Shown: positions 16,896 to 24,743 of the stretch, piece after piece
Position numbering within the stretch: position 1 is the first letter of the stretch
Layout: each line of letters begins with the position of its first letter
NCBI GenBank assembly: GCA_945872285.1
Contig: CAMBZR010000030.1
Span: forward strand, 1-35,550
Direction: 5' to 3'
DNA: 35,550 bases
Origin: Bordetella parapertussis
GTDB lineage: Bacteria; Pseudomonadota; Gammaproteobacteria; Burkholderiales; Burkholderiaceae_B
Notes under the pieces: generated by a model
Told to the model about the DNA's origin: nothing
Database searches by the model: none
What the model saw: only the letters and a program-made list of their open reading frames with translations
Made by a program: the position numbers and the translations under genes

Positions 16896-17969
16896 TTAAG
16901 TTGCGGTTGGAAAAATTGTGGGGATCGCCTCAGGACGCAATCCACACCAAGCCGTGCTTTGCGTCGAGCGTTGTACCAGTCTTGGCATCGTGACCTTGAG
17001 TGCAGTGCGATCCTTAGTCCAAGCCTCGACAACAAGCGTTGGCCCCAAGGGAAGATTCAAACCAATCTCGACAGGCCAATAGCCCTCGCGACGCTCAGAA
17101 TCCAGAATTAAGTGCTCGGGCCGCACGGATACCACCACGCGGGCGCCTCTCGAAAAAGTGGCAGCAGTCGGCAGCGCGATCTCAGAGCCGGCGTCCAGAG
17201 CAATGACATCCGTGCCGGACTCGCTCGCCTTGACCACTCCAGGTAGCAGGTTTGTTGAGCCAATAAAGCTATTCACAAAAGGTGTTTCAGGCTTGTCATA
17301 CACATCTGTTGGCGTGCCAAACTGCTCGACATGACCTTTGTTCATCACTGCAATGCGGTCGGCGATACTCATCGCCTCTTCTTGATCGTGCGTCACCATG
17401 ATGGCGGTGAGTCCGAGCTGCCGCTGCAACCGCTTGATCTCGATTTGCATATCGAGGCGCAAGTTTTTATCCAGCGCCCCAAACGGCTCGTCTAGCAAAA
17501 GAATCGTTGGCTCGGTTGCAATGACGCGCGCCAAGGCAACCCGCTGCTGCTGACCCCCAGACAGTTGCCGAGGAAAGCGCTCCGCAATATGGGGTAACTG
17601 AACAACCTCCAAGCAATGCGCGACCTTTTTCTTGATAGCCACACGATCGACACCCCGAGCCTCCAGGCCATAGGCGACGTTCTCTCCAATGGTTAGATGT
17701 GGGAAAAGCGCGTAGTTTTGAAATACGATCCCGATGTTTCTTTTGTTGGGTTGCAGATGATCGATGGCCGCGCCATCGATGCGGATCCTGCCCGTTTTTT
17801 GTGTCACAAAGCCGGCAACGATACGCAGTAGTGTAGTTTTTCCACATCCCGAAGGGCCGAGCAAGGCGACAATCTCCCCAGCGCTAATAGACAGGCTCAC
17901 ATCATCAACGGCTGTGAATGCCCCAAAGGTGTGGGTGACTGCGTCGATGTCTAAGGTGTGATGCGCCAT
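16896..17969 (-). CDS. ABC transporter ATP-binding protein, PotA-like
   Basis: This 357-residue ATPase powers the adjacent importer. Walker A is GPSGCGKTT (38-46), the Q-loop is VFQNYALFPHLT, the signature is LSGGQQQR (136-143), and Walker B is ILLLDEPFGALD (156-167) followed by the H-loop VTHDQEEAM. A C-terminal TOBE-like domain (VSVRPEHLIL) is typical of the PotA/MalK group. It is the first gene of the ureide operon; the ATG at 17969 lies about 37 bases after the -12 element of a sigma-54 promoter. The ribosome binding site is weak. Confidence 0.92.
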   Translation of the reverse strand: MAHHTLDIDAVTHTFGAFTAVDDVSLSISAGEIVALLGPSGCGKTTLLRIVAGFVTQKTGRIRIDGAAIDHLQPNKRNIGIVFQNYALFPHLTIGENVAYGLEARGVDRVAIKKKVAHCLEVVQLPHIAERFPRQLSGGQQQRVALARVIATEPTILLLDEPFGALDKNLRLDMQIEIKRLQRQLGLTAIMVTHDQEEAMSIADRIAVMNKGHVEQFGTPTDVYDKPETPFVNSFIGSTNLLPGVVKASESGTDVIALDAGSEIALPTAATFSRGARVVVSVRPEHLILDSERREGYWPVEIGLNLPLGPTLVVEAWTKDRTALKVTMPRLVQRSTQSTAWCGLRPEAIPTIFPTAT

Positions 17970-18005
17970 GAGCTGAGTTACATATCAATGAGTCTAAGTC
18001 AAAAT

Positions 18006-18022
18006 AGCAATATCCATGCCAA
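18006..18022 (-). promoter_or_regulatory. Sigma-54 (RpoN) promoter of the ureide operon
   Basis: The minus strand reads TTGGCATGGATATTGCT. It matches the TGGCACG-N4-TTGCW consensus at all positions except one, with GG (-24) and GC (-12) separated by exactly ten bases. Transcription would start near 17995, about 26 bases before the ATPase ATG. RpoN control fits nitrogen scavenging from allantoin. Confidence 0.7.
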
Positions 18023-18220
18023 CAAACATTAACGAGAAAAGGTCTGCATCGCAGCCCACGACTAACAGTACTGTAACCAAAAGGGGGGGCGCGTGAAATC
18101 CCTATTTTCCGTAGTGTTATTTGGTGACTTACCTTCTGCATCTGCAAACAAGACAGGCGAGGTTACGGTTGAGTCCTGCAAAGCTGAGACAGCCTGACCT
18201 ATCTGCATGGAGCGCATCTA

Positions 18221-18247
18221 GGTGCACTTCATCGTTGTTTATGCACC
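18221..18247. promoter_or_regulatory. Possible NtrC enhancer half-sites
   Basis: GGTGCA (18221-18226) and TGCACC (18242-18247) are perfect halves of the NtrC box TGCACC-N5-GGTGCA. They point outward and lack good partners, so they would have to be two degenerate sites. They lie about 230 bases upstream of the sigma-54 promoter start site, a normal enhancer distance. Confidence 0.3.
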
Positions 18248-18335
18248 AAAGTCGGTCATTCTCCGACGCCAAACGCTTTGGGTTCTGCACAAATAACTCT
18301 TTCCAACGTCGTGGCTTCGCGCTAGGTATAGGGTG

Positions 18336-18490
18336 TTAGACAACCCAGTTATCAAGTTTAATTTTTGGCACTTTGAAAAACTCTTTTACATTATTTACAA
18401 TTAAAAGAGCATCCAGATTTAAAGCATGTGCAGCAATGAGCGTGTCAAGAGAGCCGATCGGTTTGCCACAGTTTTCTAGGTGGCTGCGGT
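18336..18490 (-). pseudogene. C-terminal fragment of a VapC-like PIN-domain toxin
   Basis: The minus frame reads LENCGKPIGSLDTLIAAHAL, then IVNNVKEFFKVPKIKLDNWV and stops. This is the second half of a PIN ribonuclease: the PIGSLDTLIAAHAL helix with its acidic residue, then VNNVKEF where most VapC have TNN. The N-terminal half with the first catalytic Asp, and any antitoxin gene, are absent. Sequence between 17970 and 18335 holds only the promoter elements described. Inactive relic. Confidence 0.65.
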
Positions 18491-18543
18491 GCAAGCTCGG
18501 ACCCCACTAGCCTGTGGCAATACAATCTTGAGGACAATAAACC

Positions 18544-19527
18544 CTAATTCGCTTTAAGCTTTAACTCGCGGATGATGTTTCCCCAGCGCTGATATTCGCT
18601 CTGTACGAATTTCGTGGCGGCGTCGGGCGGGCCGTTGACGATTTCAGTGATGCCAGCATCACGGAGGCGGTTCTGCACCTCTGACACCTTGAGGGCTTTG
18701 TCGAATGCTTCATGCAAGCGTTGAACAATCGCGTCAGGTGTTTTCGCCGGTGCAAAAACCAAATACCAGGTCATGACGGTATAGCCCTTCAACCCCGACT
18801 CATCGAGCGTCGGGATTTCAGGTGCGATAGGCGAACGCTTGATGCCGGTCTGGCCGACCGCGCGCACGCGGCCAGCGCGCACCTGTGCCAGCGCTTCTGG
18901 CATCGCGATCGTGGCGAATTCAACCTGGCCACCGATCACGTCCTGCAACGCCTGCGGCCCGCCCCGATACGGCACGTGCAGCATTTCAACGCCAGCCATC
19001 ATGCGCATCATTTCGCTGGCGAGATGCGATGAGCTGCCGATGGCCGAGCTAGAGAAACGCACCTCACCAGGGCGCGCTTTGGCGAGATTGATCAGATCAG
19101 TGATGTTACGTACCGGCAATACATTATTCGCGACGAGCAGCAGTGGTGCGTCGCCAACGTACGAGATGGCGACGAAATCCTCTAGCCGGTAATTGACCTT
19201 TTCAAACAGGGTAGGATTAATGGCGATCGCGACCGGACTATAGAGCAACGTGTGACCATCGGGATCCGCCTTGGCGACGAAATCGAAAGCGATGTTGCCC
19301 CCGGCCCCTGGTCGGTTCTCGACAATAAAACTCTGCCCGGTATTTTCGGACAATTTCTGCGCGAGGATGCGCGCCGTGGTGTCTGCGCCACCGCCCGCAG
19401 TGAGCGGGATCACCAACCGAACCGGACGCACCGGCGATTTCTGAGCGTAGGCACTGGATGCGCCGAGCGTCAGCGCGACGCAGGCGGTCAGTAATGAGGT
19501 GACGGTCAAACGGCGAACGTAATTCAT
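18544..19527 (-). CDS. Bug-family tripartite tricarboxylate transporter binding protein
   Basis: This periplasmic protein of 327 residues has a Sec signal peptide (LLTACVALTLGASSAYAQ). It shows the Bug hallmarks VRPVRLVIPLTAGGGADTTA, ENRPGAGGNIAFDFVA, FSSSAIGSSSHLASEM and HVPYRGGPQALQDVIGGQ. I chose the ATG at 19527, preceded by AGAGGG; the frame could start 14 codons earlier without a site. Bug proteins bind small carboxylates and often act alone or with distant TctAB membrane subunits; none are in the window. The gene is followed by nothing obvious and lies 60 bases after the quinone oxidoreductase gene, so the two may be co-transcribed. Confidence 0.92.
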   Translation of the reverse strand: MNYVRRLTVTSLLTACVALTLGASSAYAQKSPVRPVRLVIPLTAGGGADTTARILAQKLSENTGQSFIVENRPGAGGNIAFDFVAKADPDGHTLLYSPVAIAINPTLFEKVNYRLEDFVAISYVGDAPLLLVANNVLPVRNITDLINLAKARPGEVRFSSSAIGSSSHLASEMMRMMAGVEMLHVPYRGGPQALQDVIGGQVEFATIAMPEALAQVRAGRVRAVGQTGIKRSPIAPEIPTLDESGLKGYTVMTWYLVFAPAKTPDAIVQRLHEAFDKALKVSEVQNRLRDAGITEIVNGPPDAATKFVQSEYQRWGNIIRELKLKAN

Positions 19528-19587
19528 CGGCAACCCTCTGCAGCCTGTGCGACTGTTATTCATCAACAATGTGATGTCAGAAAAAGA

Positions 19588-20562
19588 TCAAGCAAACCGG
19601 ATTGCGACTTTACCCAGCAAGGTGTTTTGTTCGACGTATTGCTTGGCAACCGGCAACTCATCAAAGGAAAATGTGCGATCGATCACTGGCACGATTCGTC
19701 CATCGATAATGGCGGGCATGACCTCGCGCTCGAAGCCACGTTGGGCAACCGCACGCATCGCCGTCGATAAGGGCGCATTCGAAAGCCCAAAAATCTGCAG
19801 GCGTTTGCCGTGCACCGGCTCGATATCGAGCCCAGTCAGCATCTGCCCGTCAACATAGCCGACAACCGCCAGACGGCCGAAATCAGTGAGTACACCAAGA
19901 CAGCCTGCAAAAGCGCTGCCACCCACCAGATTCACAGCAAGTTTGACACCGGCGCCGCCTGTAATCTGCAGCGCTTCGTCTGTAAAGTTTTCGCCACGCG
20001 TTTGTATGCCGGCGTCAAGACCGAGTGCCTTCAAGCGCGCAAGCTTTTCTGCGGATCCGGAAGTACCGATGGTCTTGGCTCCGCACATCTTTGCGATCTG
20101 TATCGCAGCAACACCGACGCCAGAAGATGCTCCGGCAATCAATACCCAGTCGCCGTGTTGCAAACCACCGAATTGCAGGAGTGCTTCGTAGGCGGTGATA
20201 TAGGCGATCGGAATCACAGCGGCCTGTTCCCAGTTCAGGCAAGCCGGAACCGGCGTGAGCAAGGTCGACTCGACAATCACGTATTCAGAAAAACAGCCCT
20301 TCGCGCGGAACATGACGCGGTCGCCAACCGCAACCCCGCGAACATTGGCACCGATTGCTTCTACCTCGCCGGCGCCATCGACGCCGGCGGGGCGCCCGCC
20401 CTTGGCGCTATGTAGCTTAATGGCGCCCATGATGTCGCCGCGATTGATACTCGTCGCACACACTCGCACCAGTACCTGTTCAGGGCCGGGCACAGGCACC
20501 GGTTGCTCGCGCAGTTCAAGCTCGGTACCGTTAGGGGTCTTGTTGATCCAGTAAGATTTCAT
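19588..20562 (-). CDS. Quinone oxidoreductase-like MDR-family dehydrogenase
   Basis: This is a 324-residue NADPH-dependent medium-chain reductase. The N-terminal GroES-like domain includes SINRGDIMGAIKLHSAKGGR and GVDGAGEVEAIGANVRG. The Rossmann part has AGASSGVGVAAIQIAK and NLVGG. The Cys/His zinc ligands of alcohol dehydrogenases are not present, which points to the zinc-free quinone oxidoreductase/enoyl reductase branch. I start at ATG 20562 (MKSYWIN); a longer frame to 20778 has no family homology. It is divergent from the cysteine-dioxygenase-like gene, with a 271-base shared upstream region in which I see no clear site. Substrate unknown. Confidence 0.88.
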   Translation of the reverse strand: MKSYWINKTPNGTELELREQPVPVPGPEQVLVRVCATSINRGDIMGAIKLHSAKGGRPAGVDGAGEVEAIGANVRGVAVGDRVMFRAKGCFSEYVIVESTLLTPVPACLNWEQAAVIPIAYITAYEALLQFGGLQHGDWVLIAGASSGVGVAAIQIAKMCGAKTIGTSGSAEKLARLKALGLDAGIQTRGENFTDEALQITGGAGVKLAVNLVGGSAFAGCLGVLTDFGRLAVVGYVDGQMLTGLDIEPVHGKRLQIFGLSNAPLSTAMRAVAQRGFEREVMPAIIDGRIVPVIDRTFSFDELPVAKQYVEQNTLLGKVAIRFA

Positions 20563-20833
20563 CAGAGGCGTACTCTCAAAATATTCGATAAAGATCGCGG
20601 TTTTAATGCCGAGCTCAAGACAATACAGGCCAAAAGTCGTCGACAGCCATGCGTTCAATTGTAGCGGAGCTGCGGCTAAACACTTGAACTGGTTTATGCT
20701 GTAAGTCCGAGACTTTCTCGGTACTCTAAGCGGCTGAGTGATCCAAGGGATATCTTGACTCGCTTTTCGTTGTACCAATGAATATACTCAGCGATTGTGC
20801 ATCGCAAATGTCGACAACGCCAAGGAGACCACT

Positions 20834-21391
20834 ATGCAAGTACACGAACTCGTCGCCCGTTTCGCCAAGGCCGGCAGTAGCGCCAACCCGATGAACGCCG
20901 CGCGTGAAGAACTCGAATCGCTGCGCGGCGATATCGACGCCATCGACGAAGCCCTGCGGTATGTCTCCGGTACGGGCGGTAACGCGCGGCAAGTGTTTTA
21001 CCGCTCGCCGTCGATCACACTGCTGAAGGTTTGCTTCCCCGTCGCACGCCGCACGCCGCCGCACGATCATGGTACGTGGGCGACGATTCTTCTGCTATCG
21101 GGTGAGGAAAAAAACACGCTGTATCGCACTGATAATGGAAAACTGCGCAGGGCAAGCGAAGTCACGCTTACACGCGGCTCGATTTTGCCGATGCTGGCAG
21201 ATACCGCGCACGTCGCCGAGTGTCTAGGTCAAGTGCCGGCTATCGGCCTGCATGTCTATGGCGGCGACATACTCGAATTACCGCGCCGTATGTGGCATCC
21301 CGAAACGCTAGAGGCGCATGCACTGGATTTGACCTTGTATGAGTCGTTTGCGCAGGCGGCATCGAAAGCTGCCGGCGCACCGCTGACTTAA
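20834..21391 (+). CDS. Cysteine dioxygenase-like cupin protein
   Basis: This 185-residue cupin has iron-binding residues laid out as in thiol dioxygenases: PPHDHGTW gives H77 and H79, and IGLHVYGGDI gives H140. Family enzymes oxidise cysteine, 3-mercaptopropionate or related thiols to sulfinates; which one cannot be told here. I chose the ATG at 20834, behind GGAG with a six-base spacer, rather than an upstream ATG at 20795. Its 3' end overlaps the convergent sulfatase-modifying-factor gene by four bases. Confidence 0.8.
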   Translation: MQVHELVARFAKAGSSANPMNAAREELESLRGDIDAIDEALRYVSGTGGNARQVFYRSPSITLLKVCFPVARRTPPHDHGTWATILLLSGEEKNTLYRTDNGKLRRASEVTLTRGSILPMLADTAHVAECLGQVPAIGLHVYGGDILELPRRMWHPETLEAHALDLTLYESFAQAASKAAGAPLT

Positions 21392-22206
21392 GAAGCACTC
21401 GCGCAGCGAAAACCAATATTATGATGACCCGCTTTTGGATTGCGAGATAAATTTCTGCCTCGTTGGGTTGTTGTGAGCTCGTCTTCGCTTGAATCATGTC
21501 CGCCACCGCGAGTCGAGCGAATTGGACCAGGCGTTTGATTTTCTCGCCCATCGTCAGCGCTGAAGGGGTAGGGTCGATAGGCGCTAGATACCCACTCCCA
21601 TTGATTGCCAGACAAGTCTAAAATTCCGTAAGGGCTTGCGCCCGCTGGAAAGGCATCAACGGGTGCTGACGAGTTGTATGCTGCGCCGTATAAAGCCTGT
21701 TTGTTATTTGGTTTTGAGTTGCCCCAAGGATATTTTCTTCTATCTGTTCCGCGTGCGGCTTTTTCCCACTCGGCTTCGGTAGGTAATCGCTTGTTTAACC
21801 AAGTGCAGTAATCACGTGCACCTAACCAACTCACTTCATTGACTGGGTGCGTTGCGTAACCCAGATCTGCTTGCCATATTAAGCCTTGCTGATGAATTCT
21901 GGCATCGCGATCATCGTCGTCATAAAACGATTCTCCTAGATGATTTTTTAAGCCTCGTTCATTGAGAAATTTCGCAAAATCAGCGTTACTGACCGAAAGC
22001 ACATCCATAAAAAATGATTTCACAAAGACACGATGTTCTGGCTTTTCATCATCGGGCCCATTGTCAGAGCCCATCACGAAATAGCCCTCTGAAATAATAG
22101 CCATCGAATTGAATGAGTTGACACCGACTGCAGTCGTTTGGGCTTGAATGATTGCCGTGAATGCAAACAACGTCAGCAAAAGCAATAGCGCTCTAGTCCT
22201 AGTCAT
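21388..22206 (-). CDS. Exported SUMF1/FGE-domain protein lacking the catalytic cysteines
   Basis: This 272-residue protein has a signal peptide (ALLLLLTLFAFTAIIQAQ) and a formylglycine-generating-enzyme fold: GYFVMGSDNGPDDEKPEHRV, HPVNEVSWLGARDYCTWLN, KRLPTEAEWEKAARG, YPWGN, DLSGNQWEWVSS and IGFRCA. In true FGE the segment after the conserved R-GGS/G-W holds the copper-binding Cys pair; here it reads RGGGHDSSEDELTTTQRGRN with no Cys. It is therefore unlikely to make formylglycine, and belongs with the broader SUMF-domain group of diverse or structural roles. Function unknown. Confidence 0.82.
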   Translation of the reverse strand: MTRTRALLLLLTLFAFTAIIQAQTTAVGVNSFNSMAIISEGYFVMGSDNGPDDEKPEHRVFVKSFFMDVLSVSNADFAKFLNERGLKNHLGESFYDDDDRDARIHQQGLIWQADLGYATHPVNEVSWLGARDYCTWLNKRLPTEAEWEKAARGTDRRKYPWGNSKPNNKQALYGAAYNSSAPVDAFPAGASPYGILDLSGNQWEWVSSAYRPYPFSADDGRENQTPGPIRSTRGGGHDSSEDELTTTQRGRNLSRNPKAGHHNIGFRCASAS

Positions 22207-22356
22207 ATTTGTTGAACCTGAAGATGGCAGCGTGACATGCCTGATCGAGAAATGAAGTTTGAGAGTCAGCAGACTAGCATAAGCCTAAATAGCTTGATTA
22301 AAGTCAGTCATTTTGGGTTACGCTTCTGATTCTCAACCACGATTCTTGGAGTCAAT

Positions 22357-22740
22357 ATGTTTAGTCATGTCATGGTCGGTGCAAACGATTTAGAAGTATC
22401 GCGAAAATTCTATGATGCAATCTTGGGTACCTTGGGTATTGCACCCGGTGTCATCAACCGAGACGTTCGTTACTTCTATCGCACGCCCACTGGCGTGTTT
22501 TCGTTCACCCTGCCAATCGATAACAAAGCAGCCACTCTAGCGAACGGCGGTACGATCGGATTTGCGGCGCAATCGTCAGAGCAGGTTGATGCTTTTCACG
22601 CTGCTGCCCTTGCGAATGGCGGCATAACCTGCGAAGACCCGCCTGGCTATCGCGAAGGCCCTGCCGGAAAACTGTATCTCGCCTATGTGCGCGATCCAAT
22701 CGGCAACAAGATTTGCGCGATGCTCCGAGTGCCGAAGTAA
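22357..22740 (+). CDS. VOC (glyoxalase/bleomycin-resistance fold) family protein
   Basis: This 127-residue single-unit VOC protein begins MFSHVMVGANDLEVSRKFYD and ends YLAYVRDPIGNKICAM, the usual paired beta-alpha-beta3 pattern. TTGGAG lies five bases before the ATG. Metal ligands are only partly suggested (H4 and possibly Glu/His late in the protein), so the reaction cannot be assigned. The GST gene follows 42 bases later in the same direction, which fits a shared role in detoxifying electrophiles. Confidence 0.85.
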   Translation: MFSHVMVGANDLEVSRKFYDAILGTLGIAPGVINRDVRYFYRTPTGVFSFTLPIDNKAATLANGGTIGFAAQSSEQVDAFHAAALANGGITCEDPPGYREGPAGKLYLAYVRDPIGNKICAMLRVPK

Positions 22741-22782
22741 GTGTTGTGCTAGGACAAAAATATATTCAACAGGAGACCGACC

Positions 22783-23394
22783 ATGCGCCTCTACATCAGC
22801 CCAGGTTCACCCTACGCTCGAATCGTACGTATTTTAATCATCGAGAAAAAGTTATCAGAAAAAGTTGAAGTGATTTCGGCCAAGACGCGCACGACCGACA
22901 GCCCCTACTATCAGATTAATCCGTCGGGAAGGGTGCCTCATCTAGTGTGCGACAACGGCCTCGCGCTCGAAGATTCTGCCCTGATCTGTTCTTACCTTGA
23001 TCACCTCGAGGGTCAGCCTATCTTCGCCGTGCCTGCAGGTGAGCCAGGCCTTGAAGTTAGACGCCTTGAGGCGCTTGTGCGCAGCACGCTAGATGGTCTG
23101 GCAGTGCTCGGGCGAGAAAAGGGGCGACCCGCCAACGAGCAATCTCCCAAAATCGTTCTGCACGAAACTGATCGTGCCAAGCGTTTATTGAATTTGTGGG
23201 AGCAACAAATCAATCACTCCTTGTTTCAGGGGCCACTCAATATGGTGCAAATCGTGTTTGGCTGCACACTGGGGTATGCGGATTTGATTTCCGAGTTTCC
23301 ATGGCGACACGCTCATCCAAAATTGAATAGCTGGTTTGGAGCGATGTCTGCAAGGCCGTCATTTTTAGAGACAAAGCCCCCGGCGCCTAAGTGA
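22783..23394 (+). CDS. Glutathione S-transferase family protein
   Basis: This 203-residue protein has a thioredoxin-like N-terminal domain (LYISPGSPYARIVRIL) and the glutathione-binding cis-Pro block INPSGRVPHLV followed by LEDSALICSYLD. The C-terminal all-helical domain runs from about residue 85 and includes FGCTLGYADLI. AGGAG precedes the ATG. Ser7 or Ser9 could be the residue that activates glutathione. Substrate unknown. The stop overlaps the start of the exported hydrolase gene by one base (TGATG). Confidence 0.9.
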   Translation: MRLYISPGSPYARIVRILIIEKKLSEKVEVISAKTRTTDSPYYQINPSGRVPHLVCDNGLALEDSALICSYLDHLEGQPIFAVPAGEPGLEVRRLEALVRSTLDGLAVLGREKGRPANEQSPKIVLHETDRAKRLLNLWEQQINHSLFQGPLNMVQIVFGCTLGYADLISEFPWRHAHPKLNSWFGAMSARPSFLETKPPAPK

Positions 23395-24161
23395 TGATAA
23401 AGTTGATTGCAACAATATTTTTTCTTCTATCAAACCTGGCTGTTCATGCCGAAGAGGGAATGGTCCAATTAGATTTATCAAGACATGGTGCGTACCTTCC
23501 AATGTATGTCATGTCTAATCCTCATGCTTTAGCAACGTTAATTTTATTGCCAGGGGGCGAAGCAAGTCCTGGAAAGATTATTGATGGAAAGCCAAGCAGT
23601 GGGAATTTTCTTGCTCGCTCAAGGGAATATTTTTTTGCTGAGAATTTTAATGTAGTCATTATCTTTCGAGCTTCAGATTTAGCTAAGTTAGATTATTCAT
23701 ATCGTGTCAAGGAGCACGTTGCAGAAATTGCCAAGGTTATAAATTTTTCAAAAGAAAAGTTTCAAAAACCTATTTGGCTCGTGGGCACTAGCAGAGGCAC
23801 TGTTTCAGGTACGGCTGCCGCAATAGCGCTTGGTGATAAGGCCACTCAAGGGCTTGTTCTAGCTTCAAGTGTGACAAATAATAAAATTGGTGCCATCAGC
23901 ACTCAAAGTATTGGAGAATTAAAGATACCTGTTTTAGTCGTCCATCATAAATATGACGCGTGCAAAATTTGTGTCCCCTCTGAAGCCAGTCGTATTACGT
24001 CGGGTTTGACATCGGCTCCCGTAAAAAAGTTTGTGATGATCGAGGGGGGCGCGAATCCAGAGGGTGACCCGTGCGCAGCTAAACACTGGCACGGTTTTAT
24101 CAACTATGAAAAAGAAACCGTGAAGCTGATTAGTGATTGGATAAAAAAACCATTCAGCTGA
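23394..24161 (+). CDS. Exported alpha/beta hydrolase
   Basis: This 255-residue protein starts with a signal peptide (MIKLIATIFFLLSNLAVHAE). The nucleophile elbow is WLVGTSRGTVSG (Ser133), the acid is probably in VHHKYDACKICVPS, and a C-terminal AAKHWHGFINYE carries the likely catalytic His. It includes Cys residues that could form periplasmic disulfides. ATG 23394 is preferred over the GTG one codon earlier because of the TGATG overlap with the GST stop. The gene is visibly more AT-rich than its neighbours, hinting at later acquisition. Substrate unknown. Confidence 0.78.
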   Translation: MIKLIATIFFLLSNLAVHAEEGMVQLDLSRHGAYLPMYVMSNPHALATLILLPGGEASPGKIIDGKPSSGNFLARSREYFFAENFNVVIIFRASDLAKLDYSYRVKEHVAEIAKVINFSKEKFQKPIWLVGTSRGTVSGTAAAIALGDKATQGLVLASSVTNNKIGAISTQSIGELKIPVLVVHHKYDACKICVPSEASRITSGLTSAPVKKFVMIEGGANPEGDPCAAKHWHGFINYEKETVKLISDWIKKPFS

Positions 24162-24214
24162 TCGTTCATATGCATTCGCGATGCAAAGATTAAGGGCGAT
24201 CAGTAGATCGTGCG

Positions 24215-24679
24215 TTAGTCTCTGACTTCAAAAAGGGCCTCTACCTCTACCGGCATGTCGGCGTATAACTCGGCGATCCCGATTGACGATCGAGTGTGCC
24301 TGCCGATCTCACCAAAGACCTCAAGCATGAGATCTGAAAAACCGTGCATGACCAACGAAGGCGTGTTGTAACCGGGCGCGCAATTGACAAAACCCAAGAC
24401 TCGAACGACACGGGTGACCCGATCGAGCGAGCCGATGTTGTTTCGTAGAGTAGCCAAAACTGCCAAGCCCGCAAGACGCGCTGCCTGAGCACCTTGTTCG
24501 GTGGTAAGTTCTCGGCCTAGCTTGCCAACAACAAGAGGTTCGCTATCGGGGCCAAGCGGACCGTGTCCGCTCATGTAAACGTGATCTCCCGAGCGCACCG
24601 CTCGCAGACGGTTGTATTTATCGTTCCAGGGTGGTGGCAGTACCAGCCCTAGTTCTTTGATTTTTTTTTCGGCACTCAT
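24215..24679 (-). CDS. RidA-like (YjgF fold) protein without the deaminase arginine
   Basis: This 154-residue protein has the Rid pattern: VRSGDHVYMSGHGPLG, QAARLAGLAVLATLRNNIGS, VNCAPGYNTPSLVMHG and an ending RSSIGIAELYADMPVEVEAL. At the place of the Arg that precedes V-E-I-E in active RidA it has Met-Pro (M-P-V-E-V-E), so imine deaminase activity is doubtful; such Rid subgroups exist and have unclear roles. It is last in the dehydrogenase-aconitase-Bug operon, 64 bases after a Bug gene. Confidence 0.82.
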   Translation of the reverse strand: MSAEKKIKELGLVLPPPWNDKYNRLRAVRSGDHVYMSGHGPLGPDSEPLVVGKLGRELTTEQGAQAARLAGLAVLATLRNNIGSLDRVTRVVRVLGFVNCAPGYNTPSLVMHGFSDLMLEVFGEIGRHTRSSIGIAELYADMPVEVEALFEVRD

Positions 24680-24743
24680 ATTGTCTCGTTGTTGACTTGG
24701 TTAAATGGGGCTATCGTTTAAGAGGCGCGCGTGTAAAAAGACA

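Noticed and set aside
24158..24203. CTGATCG/CGATCAG inverted repeat between convergent genes as a terminator
   Set aside because: The arms are 7 bp with a 32-base loop and no T-run, so a terminator is not supported.
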